A stretch of 64,000 nt of DNA from Hymenobacter tibetensis (GCF_022827545.1 NZ_CP094669.1:896001-960000), one strand, 5' to 3'; numbered from the stretch's first letter, positions 26,110 through 35,559 are shown. Notes: a model not told the origin generated them from the sequence alone. Numbers and translations are program-made.

Positions 26110-27369
26110 CTAGGCACGCCGTAACTCGAACACAGTTATTTCGGGTAGGAAGCCCACCCGACCGGGGTAGCCGAGGAAGCCTAGGCCGGTGTTTACGTAC
26201 AAATACTGCTTGCCTTGCTGATACAGGCCAGCCCACTGCTTATACACGTACTGCACGGGGCTCCACTTCAGGAAGGGCAGATTGATGCCGAACTGCATGC
26301 CGTGGGTGTGGCCAGCCAGCATGAGGTCGATGTCCGGGAATTCGGGCCGTACCTGCGCATCCCAGTGCGAAGGATCATGAGAAAGCAAAATTTTGAACGG
26401 CGCATCGGCATCGGCAGCAGCGTGGGCTTTGGCCAAGTTGCCGTATTTGGGAAAACGCATAGCAGCTCCCCAGTTCTGAATGCCGAGGATGGCAATCTTC
26501 TCGCCATTGCGCTCCACGTGATGCGTTTCGTCGAGCAATAGCCGCCAACCGATTTGGGCGTGGTTGCGCTTGAGGCGTTCCAAGTTGGCCCGCTTGGCCT
26601 CTATGCCACCTTGCTCCGTCCAATCCACATAGTCGGCATAGTCGTGGTTGCCGAGGATGGAAAGCTTGGGCAGCTTGCTTTGGATTTGAGCCAAGGCTGG
26701 AATGTGGTCTTCCACTTCAGTGGCAATATTATTCACCAAGTCGCCGGTCATTACCACGAGGTCGGCGTTTTGCTGGTTGATAAGTGCTACGGCGCGCTGC
26801 AGAGGTTCCGTGGACGCAAAGCTGCCGGTATGCAGGTCGGAAATCTGTAGCAGCTTGAAGCCGTCGAACGAAGCGGGCAGGTTGGGGAAACGCAACGTCA
26901 CGCGCTTCACCTGGTAGTCGGTCCCACCTTTCACCACGCCCCAAATCAGGGAGGCAAACGGTACGGCGGCTACCACCAGCGCCAGCTTGCTTAAGAACTC
27001 GCTACGTGGAATAGCAGGCCCCGTGTTGGTGGCCGTAGGCGTGCCGGAAACACGGCCCACCACCCAGCGCACGCCGCGCACCAGGTCTTCGGGGAAAAGA
27101 AACAGCACAATCACCAGCTTAAACAGCAGCAACGACAGCAGTATGCTGGTCATATACGCTTTGTAAGGGGCGTGGCCTTGTCCACGGGTGGCAATAGACC
27201 ACATGCCCAAGCCCCACACCAGGGCAGTAATAAGCCAATACAGATAGCCAGCCGTTTTGCGGGCTACCGGCGCCGCGCCGTGGAGCGCCGTTCGAATGGC
27301 TTGGAAGCCATACCATTCGGCCATTAAAAACAAGAGCAAAAACAGAATGCCAGTGAAGGAGCGAAGCAT
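26110..27369 (-). CDS. membrane-anchored metallophosphoesterase
   Basis: A 419-residue protein with four or five N-terminal membrane spans (residues 1-165) and a C-terminal calcineurin-like phosphoesterase domain. The metal-binding motifs are 'LQISDLHTGSF' near 195, 'VVMTGDLVN' near 230, 'SILGNHDYADY' near 260, 'ILLSHDPSHW' near 345 and 'LMLAGHTHGMQFG' near 370. This layout resembles YaeI/YkuE-type enzymes that act on lipid or cell-envelope phosphates, but the substrate is not known. The ATG at 27369 is chosen since it opens the first span; the frame to 27450 adds a non-conserved segment. Divergent from the radC-type gene. Confidence 0.92.
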   Translation of the reverse strand: MLRSFTGILFLLLFLMAEWYGFQAIRTALHGAAPVARKTAGYLYWLITALVWGLGMWSIATRGQGHAPYKAYMTSILLSLLLFKLVIVLFLFPEDLVRGVRWVVGRVSGTPTATNTGPAIPRSEFLSKLALVVAAVPFASLIWGVVKGGTDYQVKRVTLRFPNLPASFDGFKLLQISDLHTGSFASTEPLQRAVALINQQNADLVVMTGDLVNNIATEVEDHIPALAQIQSKLPKLSILGNHDYADYVDWTEQGGIEAKRANLERLKRNHAQIGWRLLLDETHHVERNGEKIAILGIQNWGAAMRFPKYGNLAKAHAAADADAPFKILLSHDPSHWDAQVRPEFPDIDLMLAGHTHGMQFGINLPFLKWSPVQYVYKQWAGLYQQGKQYLYVNTGLGFLGYPGRVGFLPEITVFELRRA

Positions 27370-27536
27370 AATAGGGGAAGAAGAACCGTAGCCGTTCGGC
27401 TGAAACAAGGAAGTTGGTGAATAGAAAGCAGGAACTGCTGTACGTTCCACCAGCTATAAAGCCATCGGGCGTAACAACGCAGACGGTGGAGTGAGGTTTT
27501 TACTTTATTTTCCGGGCCCTGCAATCCCAATGCCGC

Positions 27537-28292
27537 ATGCAACCTCCTGACCATCTGTCCGAAAAGCAGCCTACCGAAGAAGGGGTGCCGCTCCCCTACG
27601 AGACACCCGCTTCGTTTGGCATCAAGAGCTGGGCCGAGGAAGACCGGCCCCGCGAAAAACTGATGCAGAAAGGCCGTGCTGCCCTCTCCGACGCCGAACT
27701 GATGGCTATCCTGCTCGGCTCCGGCACGGCCAAACTATCGGCCGTGGACGTCGCGAAGTTGATTCTGAAAGCCGTCAACAACGACCTGAACGCATTGGCT
27801 CGGCTATCCATCAAGGAACTGATGCGTCATAAGGGCATTGGGGAAGCCAAGGCTATTACCATTGTGGCAGCCTTAGAGCTCGGTCGGCGGCGCAAAGAAG
27901 CGGATGCCCCGGCCCGCACCACTATCACGAACTCGCGCGACATCTACCGGGTGGTGCAGCCCCACTTGCAGGATTTGCCGCACGAAGAGTTTTGGGTGGT
28001 GCTGCTCAACCGCGCCAACGTGGTCATGCGCACCGTCAGTGTCAGCCGCGGCGGCGTAGCTGGCACCGTTGCCGACCCGAAACTAATTTTCAAAGAGGCG
28101 CTGGAGCAGTTGGCTTCGTCGGTGATATTAGTGCACAACCACCCCAGCGGCAACCGCAACCCTAGCGCCGCCGACATTGCCCTTACCCGCAAGCTCAAGG
28201 AAGCCGGCCAGTTCCTCGACCTGCCCATCCTCGACCACCTCATCTACACCGATACTGGGTATTTCAGCTTTTCCGATGAAGGAATGCTGTGA
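27537..28292 (+). CDS. radC: RadC family JAB-domain protein
   Basis: A 251-residue protein of the RadC family. Residues about 35-110 form a helix-hairpin-helix region ('GRAALSDAELMAILLGSGT', 'LMRHKGIGEAKAITIVAALE'). Residues about 125-250 form the JAB/MPN metallo domain with the intact zinc motif 'LVHNHPSGNRNPSAADIAL' (His, His and Asp ligands). Despite the name, a role in DNA repair has not been established for the family; JAB domains are usually peptidase-like. The length is normal. It is divergent from the phosphoesterase gene and followed by a DUF1684 gene. Confidence 0.93.
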   Translation: MQPPDHLSEKQPTEEGVPLPYETPASFGIKSWAEEDRPREKLMQKGRAALSDAELMAILLGSGTAKLSAVDVAKLILKAVNNDLNALARLSIKELMRHKGIGEAKAITIVAALELGRRRKEADAPARTTITNSRDIYRVVQPHLQDLPHEEFWVVLLNRANVVMRTVSVSRGGVAGTVADPKLIFKEALEQLASSVILVHNHPSGNRNPSAADIALTRKLKEAGQFLDLPILDHLIYTDTGYFSFSDEGML

Positions 28293-28457
28293 TTGGTAGG
28301 TGACAATTGCTGGTTGTTGCGTGTTTACATGGTTGCTTTGTGTGCTGATTGCAACGAAGCGGTGCAGGAAGTTGTCCAACTCAAGGACAACGTCTTGTCC
28401 ACTTCCAAAAAGCTGCAACAGGCCACAATCAGCTTCTCAACAACCATCAACCAACAG

Positions 28458-29102
28458 ATGCGCCTCAATCCTAAATTGCTTATTGGCTTCGGCTTACTGA
28501 TCGTATTCGGGTATTTCCTGAGCGACCTAGTCTTAAACGACAATCAATACGCGGCTCGTTTGCGCAAAGCGCGGCAAGAAAAGTCCGACAGCTTCCGCCG
28601 CGTGCAAGGCTCACCGTTGAGCCAGGAGCAGCGCAACGTATTTGACAGCCTGCGCTACTACGCGCCCAACAAAGACTACCGGCTCGAGGCGCAGGTAGAG
28701 CACTTCAACCAGCGCGACACCGTAGAAATGCCGCTCACCGGCGGCAAGTCCGAGAAATACTTGCGCTGGGGCCGTGCCTCCTTTATTCTCGACAAGCAGG
28801 AACACAAGCTCACGCTCTTCCTGAAAGCGGATGGCAAGGATTCCACGCTCTTCATTCCCTTCACCGACAAAACCAACGGCTTTGCTACGTATGGCGGTGG
28901 TCGCTACCTGGATGCCGGCAAACCCAACGCCGCCGACACGGAAATCATGCTTGACTTCAATGAGGCCTACAACCCATTTTGTGCCTACAACGACGGTTTT
29001 GCGTGCCCCGTGCCTCCCCAAGACAACCGTTTGGCCGTGGAAATCAAGGCAGGCGAGCAAGCCTTCCACGACCACGCCGACCACGCAGAGGGTGAACACT
29101 AA
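28458..29102 (+). CDS. DUF1684 domain protein
   Basis: A 214-residue protein. An N-terminal hydrophobic segment ('LLIGFGLLIVFGYFLSDLVL', residues 6-25) anchors it or acts as a signal. The rest is the DUF1684 fold: 'RLRKARQEKSDSFR' near the start, 'LRYYAPNKDYRLEAQ', 'FIPFTDKTNGFATYGGGRYL' and the C-terminal 'DFNEAYNPFCAYNDGFACP', which is the strongest family signature and ends with two Cys residues. The C-terminal His/Asp-rich tail 'FHDHADHAEGEH' may bind metal. The ATG at 28458 is chosen because upstream residues to 28293 are not family-like. Function unknown. Confidence 0.88.
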   Translation: MRLNPKLLIGFGLLIVFGYFLSDLVLNDNQYAARLRKARQEKSDSFRRVQGSPLSQEQRNVFDSLRYYAPNKDYRLEAQVEHFNQRDTVEMPLTGGKSEKYLRWGRASFILDKQEHKLTLFLKADGKDSTLFIPFTDKTNGFATYGGGRYLDAGKPNAADTEIMLDFNEAYNPFCAYNDGFACPVPPQDNRLAVEIKAGEQAFHDHADHAEGEH

Positions 29103-29107
29103 GAGTC

Positions 29108-29199
29108 CCAAGACCGTGTCCTCCCGACGCAGGAAGAATCTGAGTTGCCTTTCAAATCTTCACCCGGATTCCTCTTGCGTTGGAAGGACACGGCCTTGG
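29108..29199. repeat. imperfect palindromic intergenic repeat, copy A
   Basis: The left arm begins CCAAGACCGTGTCCT and the right arm ends AGGACACGGCCTTGG, pairing over about 35 bases with scattered transitions, including GACGCAGGA / TCCTCTTGCGT type matches nearer the loop. It starts six bases after the DUF1684 stop. It looks like a mobile or REP-like intergenic palindrome; no second copy of this family is in the window. Confidence 0.75.
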
Positions 29200-29227
29200 T
29201 GTAGCTATCGGGCTCTTACCATCAGGC

Positions 29228-29302
29228 TGTAGAGATGCTACACTTCGCGTCTTGGTGTCGAACGATGGTGAACACCAAGACGCAAAGCGTCAGGTCTCTA
29301 CA
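29228..29302. repeat. imperfect palindromic intergenic repeat, copy B
   Basis: Outer arms TGTAGAGA / TCTCTACA and inner arms GCGTCTTGGTGT / ACACCAAGACGC pair around a loop near 29263. The middle of each arm is mismatched. It is a different family from the palindrome 29 bp upstream. An open frame crosses this element into pheT, but it is not expected to be translated. Confidence 0.75.
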
Positions 29303-29376
29303 ACTCGATAGGTTAGGCGCAATTACGGGTGTTTGCTTTTGCCATAAGCGCCTGAAAGCAGTTACCTACAACGTCA

Positions 29377-29407
29377 TTGAAGCCACCCGCTCGAATCCGT
29401 ACCTTTG
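29377..29407 (+). promoter_or_regulatory. promoter of pheT
   Basis: TTG at 29377-29379, a 20-bp spacer, then TACCTTTG at 29400-29407, an exact -7 consensus. The start point would be near 29414, giving a leader of about 90 nt. This also argues against the longer pheT frame that opens at 29235. Confidence 0.65.
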
Positions 29408-29501
29408 CCTCCTCTGTTGCCAGGGGGTAGTTGCCAGAAGTCAGGTTACCAGACTAGCTAGCCTCCAAGGCAACAATCAACAATCAGCCTTCAACAAGCA
29501 A

Positions 29502-31937
29502 ATGAAAATATCCCTCGACTGGCTCCGCACGCTCATTCCTACCGATAAACCAGCCGTAGAAATCGGCAAGCTGCTGACGGGCTCCGGGCTGGAAGTGGAA
29601 GGCATCGAGGAGTTGGAAAGTGTACCGGGCGGGCTGCGCGGCGTGGTGCTCGGCACCGTCCTGACTTGCGAAAAGCACCCCGATGCCGACAAGCTGAGTT
29701 TAACCACCGTAGATGTAGGAGACGGTACGCCCCGCCAGATTGTGTGCGGTGCGCCCAACGTAGCGGCCGGGCAGCGCGTGGTCGTGGCCCTGGATGGTGC
29801 CGTGCTGTACCCCAGCCAAGGCGAGCCATTCAAAATCAAGAAGTCGAAAATCCGGGGTGCCGCTTCCGAAGGTATGATTTGTGCCGAAGATGAAATCGGG
29901 CTGGGTACTTCGCACGCTGGCATCATGGTGCTCGACACCGACCTGCCCAACGGTGCACCCGCCGCTGAATACTTCGGCTTGGGCTCTGACTCGGTGTTTG
30001 AAATTGGGTTGACGCCGAACCGTGCCGACGCGGCCTCGCACTACGGGGTGGCCCGCGAGCTGCGCGCCTTGCTGCGCCAACCGTGCCACCTGCCCGACGT
30101 CAGCCAGTTTCACGCCCCTACCGAGGCAGCACAGACCATTACGGTTGAAATAGAGGACGCCGAAGCCGGCCCGCGCTATGCGGGTTTGCTGCTGGAAAAC
30201 GTCCAGATTGGACCGTCGCCGGAGTGGTTGCAGCGTCGTTTGCGTAGCATCGGCCTTTCGCCTATCAACAATGTAGTGGACGTCACCAATTTCGTGCTGC
30301 ACGAGTTGGGGCAGCCCCTGCATGCCTTTGACGCCAGCCAGATTACTGGCAGCAAAATCCGCGTGAAGCGGGCCGCAGCAGGAGAGAAGTTTGTGACGCT
30401 TGATGGTACGGAGCGCACCCTTAAAGGAGAAGACTTGGTTATTGCCGATGCGCATGGCTCGCCCATGGCGCTGGCTGGCGTGTTCGGGGGCAAAACCTCG
30501 GGCGTGTCCCATGAAACCACCCGCGTGTTCCTGGAAAGTGCGTATTTCCAGCCAGCTGCGGTACGCAAAACCAGCCAGACGCACCAATTGAAAACGGATG
30601 CGTCGTTCCGCTTCGAGCGGGGCACCGACCCCAACATGGTACTGCCAGCGTTGAAACGCGCTGCCTTGCTGCTCCAAGAAGTGGCTGGAGCCACTGTGGC
30701 CGGGCCCATCGTGGATGTGTACCCAACGCACATCGGCCACACCACCGTGCGCCTGCGCTTAGCTCGCGTAGAGAAACTGGTGGGTCAGTTCATTGCCCCC
30801 GAACGAATCCGCCAGATCCTGACCGACTTGGATATTCTGATTGCCGAGGAAATCACCGATCAACCAGCCGCCACCGAATGGATTCTGTCGGTGCCGCCGC
30901 ACAAGGTGGACGTGACCCGCGAAGCGGACATCATCGAGGAAATTCTGCGCATCTACGGCTACGACCACGTGGCGCTGCGGCCGCACAACTCGGCTTCGTT
31001 CCTGGCTAGCTTCGTGAAGCCTGATCCGGAAATCCTGCGCCAGAACATAGCGCGCCTTCTAAGCGGCATGGGCTTCTCGGAAATCATCACCAACTCCATC
31101 ACCAACTCAACCTACTTCCAGAAGCCAGGCGAAAAGAACGAGGGGCTGGTGCCACTGCTCAACTTCAACAGTGCCGACCTCGACGTGATGCGCCCCACCA
31201 TGCTGCACAGCGGCTTGGAAGTGGTGCGCTACAACGTGAACCGCCGCCAGCGCGATTTGAAGCTCTACGAGTTCGGCAAAACCTACCACCGCGAAGCCGA
31301 TGGTCAGTATCAGGAGAAGAACAAGCTGGTTGTGTACCTGACCGGCAACACCGCTGCCGAAACGTGGCAGCAGAAGTCGGAGAAGGCGACGTACCACCAA
31401 CTGGCCGGTGCGGTGCAGCAGGTGTTGTCCGCCTTGGGGTTTGCTTCCCCTACTTCGCAGCCGGTGCAACATCCATATTTGGCCGGTGGCCTGACACTGC
31501 TTGCCCAAAACCAACCGGTGGCGCAGCTTGGCGCTGTATCGGGAGTGGTGCTAAAGCAGGTGGATGTCACGCAGCCCGTATGGTACGCCGAGCTGGACTG
31601 GGACTGGCTGGTTAAGAAATACAAGAACAGCCTCGTAGCCCGTGAGCTGCCCAAATTCCCGGAGGTCCGCCGCGACCTGTCGCTGGTAGTCGACAAGACC
31701 ATCACCTTCGACCAACTTCAGCAGATTGCGCGCCGTACCGAGAAGAAACTGCTACAGTCGGTGAATGTGTTCGACGTGTACGAAGGCGAGAACCTCGGAG
31801 CGGGCAAGAAGTCGTACTCGGTGAGCTTCCTGCTCCAAGACACCACCCAAACGCTCACCGACCAGGCCATCGACTCGGTGATGCAGCGCTTGATTCAGCA
31901 GTTTGAACAGCAAGCTGGCGCTGTTATCCGGCGTTAA
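29502..31937 (+). CDS. pheT: phenylalanine--tRNA ligase beta subunit
   Basis: Beta subunit of the alpha2-beta2 enzyme that charges tRNA-Phe. The 811 residues are the family norm. The order of domains is visible: the start 'MKISLDWLRTLIPTD' and a tRNA-binding (EMAP-like) domain at about 40-150 ('VLTCEKHPDADKLSLTTVDVG'), B3/B4 at about 200-385 with 'NRADAASHYGVARELRAL', B5 at about 405-480, the catalytic-like core from 490 ('READIIEEILRIYGYDHV'), and the C-terminal anticodon-binding FDX-ACB domain ('FPEVRRDLSLVVDK' onward). The ATG at 29502 is fixed by this N-terminus. It heads the line pheT, coiled-coil gene, zapA, rny. Confidence 0.97.
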   Translation: MKISLDWLRTLIPTDKPAVEIGKLLTGSGLEVEGIEELESVPGGLRGVVLGTVLTCEKHPDADKLSLTTVDVGDGTPRQIVCGAPNVAAGQRVVVALDGAVLYPSQGEPFKIKKSKIRGAASEGMICAEDEIGLGTSHAGIMVLDTDLPNGAPAAEYFGLGSDSVFEIGLTPNRADAASHYGVARELRALLRQPCHLPDVSQFHAPTEAAQTITVEIEDAEAGPRYAGLLLENVQIGPSPEWLQRRLRSIGLSPINNVVDVTNFVLHELGQPLHAFDASQITGSKIRVKRAAAGEKFVTLDGTERTLKGEDLVIADAHGSPMALAGVFGGKTSGVSHETTRVFLESAYFQPAAVRKTSQTHQLKTDASFRFERGTDPNMVLPALKRAALLLQEVAGATVAGPIVDVYPTHIGHTTVRLRLARVEKLVGQFIAPERIRQILTDLDILIAEEITDQPAATEWILSVPPHKVDVTREADIIEEILRIYGYDHVALRPHNSASFLASFVKPDPEILRQNIARLLSGMGFSEIITNSITNSTYFQKPGEKNEGLVPLLNFNSADLDVMRPTMLHSGLEVVRYNVNRRQRDLKLYEFGKTYHREADGQYQEKNKLVVYLTGNTAAETWQQKSEKATYHQLAGAVQQVLSALGFASPTSQPVQHPYLAGGLTLLAQNQPVAQLGAVSGVVLKQVDVTQPVWYAELDWDWLVKKYKNSLVARELPKFPEVRRDLSLVVDKTITFDQLQQIARRTEKKLLQSVNVFDVYEGENLGAGKKSYSVSFLLQDTTQTLTDQAIDSVMQRLIQQFEQQAGAVIRR

Positions 31938-32084
31938 CATAGAAATCCGATCTGCAACCAGCGAAGCGAGCAACAGAACCAGGACACTACGAAATTCCTG
32001 CCGAAACTTGCTTTGTTGGTGGCAGAACGGTTTCTCAGTGTTTGCGTGTTACATCGTAGCTTCAAGCAAAATATATACACCCGA

Positions 32085-32381
32085 ATGGCCTCCTCTCAGC
32101 AGCTTGCTCAACTCGACCGCCTAGAGCGGCAGGTGAACACCTTAGTGTCTGCCTATCAGCGGTTGCGTGAAGAATTGGCTGATGCGCAAACTACTGTTGA
32201 GCAGCTTCGGGCCGACGTGCGCGACCGGGAGCGGCAACTCAAGGATTTCCAGAATCAGGAGAATATAGTTAAACTTGTCAATACCATAGCCGGAGAACCG
32301 GCCAATGTCAACGAGCTAAAACTGCGCCTCAACGAATACATCCGTGAAATAGATAAGTGCCTTGCCTATTTGAGGGAGTAA
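32085..32381 (+). CDS. small coiled-coil protein before zapA
   Basis: A 98-residue protein that is mostly one long coiled coil: 'LDRLERQVNTLVSAYQRLRE' and 'TTVEQLRADVRDRERQLKDF' have regular hydrophobic a/d positions, followed by a short C-terminal part ('VKLVNTIAGEPANVNELK', 'LRLNEYIREIDKCLAYL'). It lacks a signal and membrane span. It is 39 bp before zapA on the same strand. Because of its size, coiled-coil nature and position it may be a ZapB-like partner of ZapA at the division ring, though sequence similarity to ZapB is not obvious. In-frame starts upstream are not favoured. Confidence 0.75.
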   Translation: MASSQQLAQLDRLERQVNTLVSAYQRLREELADAQTTVEQLRADVRDRERQLKDFQNQENIVKLVNTIAGEPANVNELKLRLNEYIREIDKCLAYLRE

Positions 32382-32420
32382 CCGCCACACCATCCACCCC
32401 ACCACCCACGACTGCTCCTT

Positions 32421-32711
32421 ATGAGCGAACTATCCATCAAAATCCGCATTGCCGAACGGGACTACCCGATGCGTGTCGAACCTCAGGACGAGGAACGGTT
32501 GCGTATGGCCGGCCGCCTGCTAGGCGAGCGGATCAAGGAGTTTCGCGAGCAATACGGCATTCAGGACAAGCAAGACCTGCTCGCCATGATTGCGCTGTCC
32601 ACGATGGCTGACCGGTTGAAAGTCAGCAAGGAAAAAGATGGTACCGATACAGTACTGACCGAGCGCCTGGCGCGCTTGGACGAGTTGTTATCGGGAGTGG
32701 TGCTCGTCTGA
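32421..32711 (+). CDS. zapA: cell division protein ZapA
   Basis: A 96-residue protein that binds FtsZ and bundles its filaments at mid-cell. The N-terminal globular domain starts 'SELSIKIRIAERDYPMRVEP', with 'EERLRMAGRLLGERIKEF' forming the helix typical of ZapA, and the C-terminal part ('LSTMADRLKVSKEK') leads into the dimerising coiled coil. The length is normal. It follows the small coiled-coil gene by 39 bp and precedes rny by 135 bp, the gap holding a terminator-like hairpin. Confidence 0.9.
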   Translation: MSELSIKIRIAERDYPMRVEPQDEERLRMAGRLLGERIKEFREQYGIQDKQDLLAMIALSTMADRLKVSKEKDGTDTVLTERLARLDELLSGVVLV

Positions 32712-32752
32712 AGAGAGAAACAGACGACGCACCTGCGTAATTTTTAGCTGGT

Positions 32753-32788
32753 AACCCCGACAGTGCAACAGGCGCAGCGGGGTTGTTT
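32753..32788 (+). terminator. hairpin between zapA and rny
   Basis: AACCCC (32753-32758) pairs with GGGGTT (32779-32784) followed by GTTTGG. The stem is short and the loop long (20 nt), so it may only partly end transcription into rny. Confidence 0.5.
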
Positions 32789-32846
32789 GGCATGTGGCCC
32801 TACATCTGGTTATGGTTTTTAATCACCCCTTCCAAAACCATAGCTC

Positions 32847-34544
32847 ATGTCCACCACTATCTATATCGTCTTAGCTGCCGTGCTGGCCCTTGTGGTCGGC
32901 ATCGTGGTGGGGCGCATGTTGGCCGGCAAGGCCAATAAAGACCACGAAGCCGAGGCCAAAGCCCGCGCTCAACAACTGCTGGCCGAAGCCGAGCAGCAAG
33001 CCACCCGCACCCGCGACGAACGCATTCAGCAGTCGAAAGACAAATTTCGCACCCTCAAGCAGGAATTCGAGCAGGAAAGCCGCCGTCAGAAGCAAGCCTT
33101 AGAACAGGAATTGACGGAGCGCCGCGCTGGCGTGGTAGAGCAAGAGCAGGCCATCAAGAAGCTCACGGAAACCACCCAGCGCCAACTAGAGCAGATTCAG
33201 CGCAAAGAAACCGAGTTGGATGCTACTCGAGAGCGAATAGAAACCCAGAGCCAAGCCCAGCGTGAGAAGCTGGAAGCCCAAGAGGAGAAGCGCCGGGCCA
33301 CGCTGGAAAACCAACTCGCCAAGCTTCAGCAGCGCGAAGAGGAAGTGGAAACCGAGCTGGAACAGACCCGCCACCACCTCCACGAGCAATTACACCAAGT
33401 ACAGAGCAAACTAGAAACCATTTCGGGCCTGACAGCTGCTGAGGCTCGCGAACAATTGGTGGAATCGTTGAAAAACGAGGCACAGATTCAGGCTTCGTCG
33501 TACATCAAAGACGTAGTGGCTCAAGCCAAGCTCTCGGCCACTAAAGACGCCAAGAAAGTGGTGCTGGAAACCATTCAGCGCACGGCAGCGGAACATGCCA
33601 TTGAAAACTGCGTGTCGGTGTTCAACATCGAATCCGATGACGTGAAGGGCAAGATTATCGGCCGGGAAGGCCGCAATATTCGGGCGCTGGAAGCCGCTAC
33701 CGGCGTGGAAATCATTGTGGATGACACACCCGAAGCTATCATCATTTCCGGCTTCGACCCCGTACGCCGCGAGGTGGCTCGCTTGAGCTTACACTTGCTG
33801 GTGAAAGACGGTCGGATTCATCCGGCCCGCATCGAGGAAATTGTGGCCAAAACCCGCAAAAACATCGACGAGGAAATCGTGGAAATCGGGGAGAAAACCA
33901 TCATCGACCTCGGCATTCACGGTCTGCACCCCGAGCTGATTAAGATGGTAGGCCGGATGCGTTTCCGCTCCAGCTACGGCCAAAACCTGCTCCAACACTC
34001 GCGCGAAGTAGCCAACCTCTGCGCTACCATGGCCGCCGAGCTCGGCCTTAACGTGAAGCACGCCAAGCGTGCCGGCCTCCTCCACGACATCGGCAAGGTG
34101 AGCACTGAAGAGCCTGAACTGCCCCACGCCATCTTGGGCATGGAGCTGGCCAAGAAGTACAAAGAGCACCCCGACGTGGTAAACGCCATCGGCGCCCACC
34201 ACGACGAGATGGAAATGACGGCCATGATTTCGCCGCTCGTGCAAGCCTGCGACGCCATTTCCGGCTCGCGCCCCGGTGCCCGCCGCGAGATGATGGAGAG
34301 CTACATCAAGCGCCTCAAGCAGCTCGAAGAAACCGCCGTCAGCTTCGACGGTGTATTGCAGTGCTACGCCATCCAGGCCGGCCGCGAGCTGCGCGTAATG
34401 GTAAATGCCGACAACGTATCCGACGAGCGCGCGCAGGAGCTGAGCTACGAAATCTCGCAGAAAATCGAGAAGGAAATGCAGTATCCTGGTCAGATCAAAA
34501 TCACGGTAATCCGCGAAATGCGCGCCGTTGCGTACGCCAAGTAA
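32847..34544 (+). CDS. rny: ribonuclease Y
   Basis: A membrane-bound endoribonuclease that starts mRNA decay. The 565-residue chain has an N-terminal membrane span (residues 5-25), a long Gln/Glu/Arg-rich coiled coil to about 210, a KH RNA-binding domain near 255-320 ('[20 protein letters not shown]' then '[15 protein letters not shown]') and an HD domain from about 370 ('[20 protein letters not shown]', '[10 protein letters not shown]', '[10 protein letters not shown]'), where the His-Asp pair binds metal. The C-terminus '[18 protein letters not shown]' is the family ending. It closes the pheT-zapA-rny run and is followed by a very strong terminator. Confidence 0.97.
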   Translation: MSTTIYIVLAAVLALVVGIVVGRMLAGKANKDHEAEAKARAQQLLAEAEQQATRTRDERIQQSKDKFRTLKQEFEQESRRQKQALEQELTERRAGVVEQEQAIKKLTETTQRQLEQIQRKETELDATRERIETQSQAQREKLEAQEEKRRATLENQLAKLQQREEEVETELEQTRHHLHEQLHQVQSKLETISGLTAAEAREQLVESLKNEAQIQASSYIKDVVAQAKLSATKDAKKVVLETIQRTAAEHAIENCVSVFNIESDDVKGKIIGREGRNIRALEAATGVEIIVDDTPEAIIISGFDPVRREVARLSLHLLVKDGRIHPARIEEIVAKTRKNIDEEIVEIGEKTIIDLGIHGLHPELIKMVGRMRFRSSYGQNLLQHSREVANLCATMAAELGLNVKHAKRAGLLHDIGKVSTEEPELPHAILGMELAKKYKEHPDVVNAIGAHHDEMEMTAMISPLVQACDAISGSRPGARREMMESYIKRLKQLEETAVSFDGVLQCYAIQAGRELRVMVNADNVSDERAQELSYEISQKIEKEMQYPGQIKITVIREMRAVAYAK

Positions 34545-34571
34545 AGGCTGATTAACACTTAGTTAACTAGG

Positions 34572-34623
34572 AAAAAGGATAAACGCGGTTACAGTCTAGG
34601 CTGTAACCGCGTTTATCCTTTTT
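34572..34623 (+). terminator. strong terminator after rny
   Basis: A perfect 23-bp stem: the left arm starting AAAAAGGATAAACG (34572-34594) and the right arm ending CGTTTATCCTTTTT (34601-34623), with a 6-nt loop TCTAGG. The A and T runs at the ends let it work in both directions. The remaining gap to 34796 shows nothing else. Confidence 0.95.
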
Positions 34624-34796
34624 AGCTATGCAACCAAGCTGCAGCAGCCAGTATCTTAGTGATGCCTCTCCAAGGCTCGTGCGGTACCATTTGTGTGAAT
34701 TAAAGCACAAGCAAAATTCTGTATGCGCAGGGGCACTGGATTAAAGACTGTAGGCTTGTAAAAGCTAATGCATATTCGTTCTAGTAATTGCTTGTT

Positions 34797-35555
34797 ATGC
34801 CTCGAACTATACTCTGTGCTTATACTTGCTTGCTACTGACTTGGCTGTGTAGCAGCTGCTCGGTGTATGCTCCAATGTTGCCTTCCACGTCTCAAATCCG
34901 CGAAAAAGGCGAGGTGGAGGTGCAAGGCACTACGTTTTTAAATGGCCGCTGGGAAGCAGGAGCCACCTACTCGCCAGTAAAGCATCTGTTGGTGCGGGCG
35001 GCTGGAGGCATCAAAACGGATGACCGGGACACCACCTACTTTCGGGTTCGGCAGTACGAAATGGGTATCGGTGGATATTATCCGCTCGGCAAGCGGTGGT
35101 TGCTGAGTGGGCTGGGCGGCTACGGCCAAACGCGCAGCAGCCGAGGGTATTTCGATGTTGGGCCTTTCGTGTCAATAGGGGAAAACGTGGCTTTCAAGGC
35201 GCGCTACCACAAGCTGTATGGCGAAGCTTCTGCGTCTTATCGTGCCCCTTGGGTTACAATGGGCGTTGCCTACCGCTTGACACGCGTCACGTTCACTTCG
35301 CTCACCTACGACAGCCAACCGCTCGACCTGCGCCATATGACCCGCATGGAGCCGATGGTGTTCTGGCGTTTTGGCCGCGAAGATGGAGCACTGCCCTGGC
35401 TGCGGGTGCAAGCCTCAATAGGAGGTTCCAATGAAGGCCGCCGCAAATACGACCCCAACGAATCGTATGAACGCCGCCTTATCAAAGATGGGCGAGGATT
35501 TGCGGCATTGAGCGTGATTCTGCTGCCCCATTTATTTGCGCAGAAAACGGAGTAG
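34797..35555 (+). CDS. lipoprotein, paralogue of 37894-38658
   Basis: A 252-residue lipoprotein. The signal ends near 'LTWLCSSCSVYAP', with Cys in a lipobox-like position. The mature part has many short beta strands with Gly and aromatic residues ('EVEVQGTTFLNGRWEAGATYSP', 'GIGGYYPLGKRWLLSGLGGY'), as in small outer-membrane barrels. It shares its general plan with the gene at 37894: Cys-Ser start, Tyr-x-Pro, 'QKGE/EKGE' near residue 35 and a Gly-rich barrel region. The ATG at 34797 is preferred to a TTG at 34788. Function unknown. Confidence 0.75.
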   Translation: MPRTILCAYTCLLLTWLCSSCSVYAPMLPSTSQIREKGEVEVQGTTFLNGRWEAGATYSPVKHLLVRAAGGIKTDDRDTTYFRVRQYEMGIGGYYPLGKRWLLSGLGGYGQTRSSRGYFDVGPFVSIGENVAFKARYHKLYGEASASYRAPWVTMGVAYRLTRVTFTSLTYDSQPLDLRHMTRMEPMVFWRFGREDGALPWLRVQASIGGSNEGRRKYDPNESYERRLIKDGRGFAALSVILLPHLFAQKTE

Positions 35556-35559
35556 GCTA

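Noticed and set aside
29235..29501. Longer pheT start that would add 89 residues
   Set aside because: It crosses a palindromic repeat and the probable pheT promoter; the enzyme family begins at MKISLDWL (29502).
34572..34623. The 23-bp perfect hairpin after rny as a mobile element end
   Set aside because: A/T runs on both sides and its position right after a gene fit a terminator; no matching distal partner was seen.
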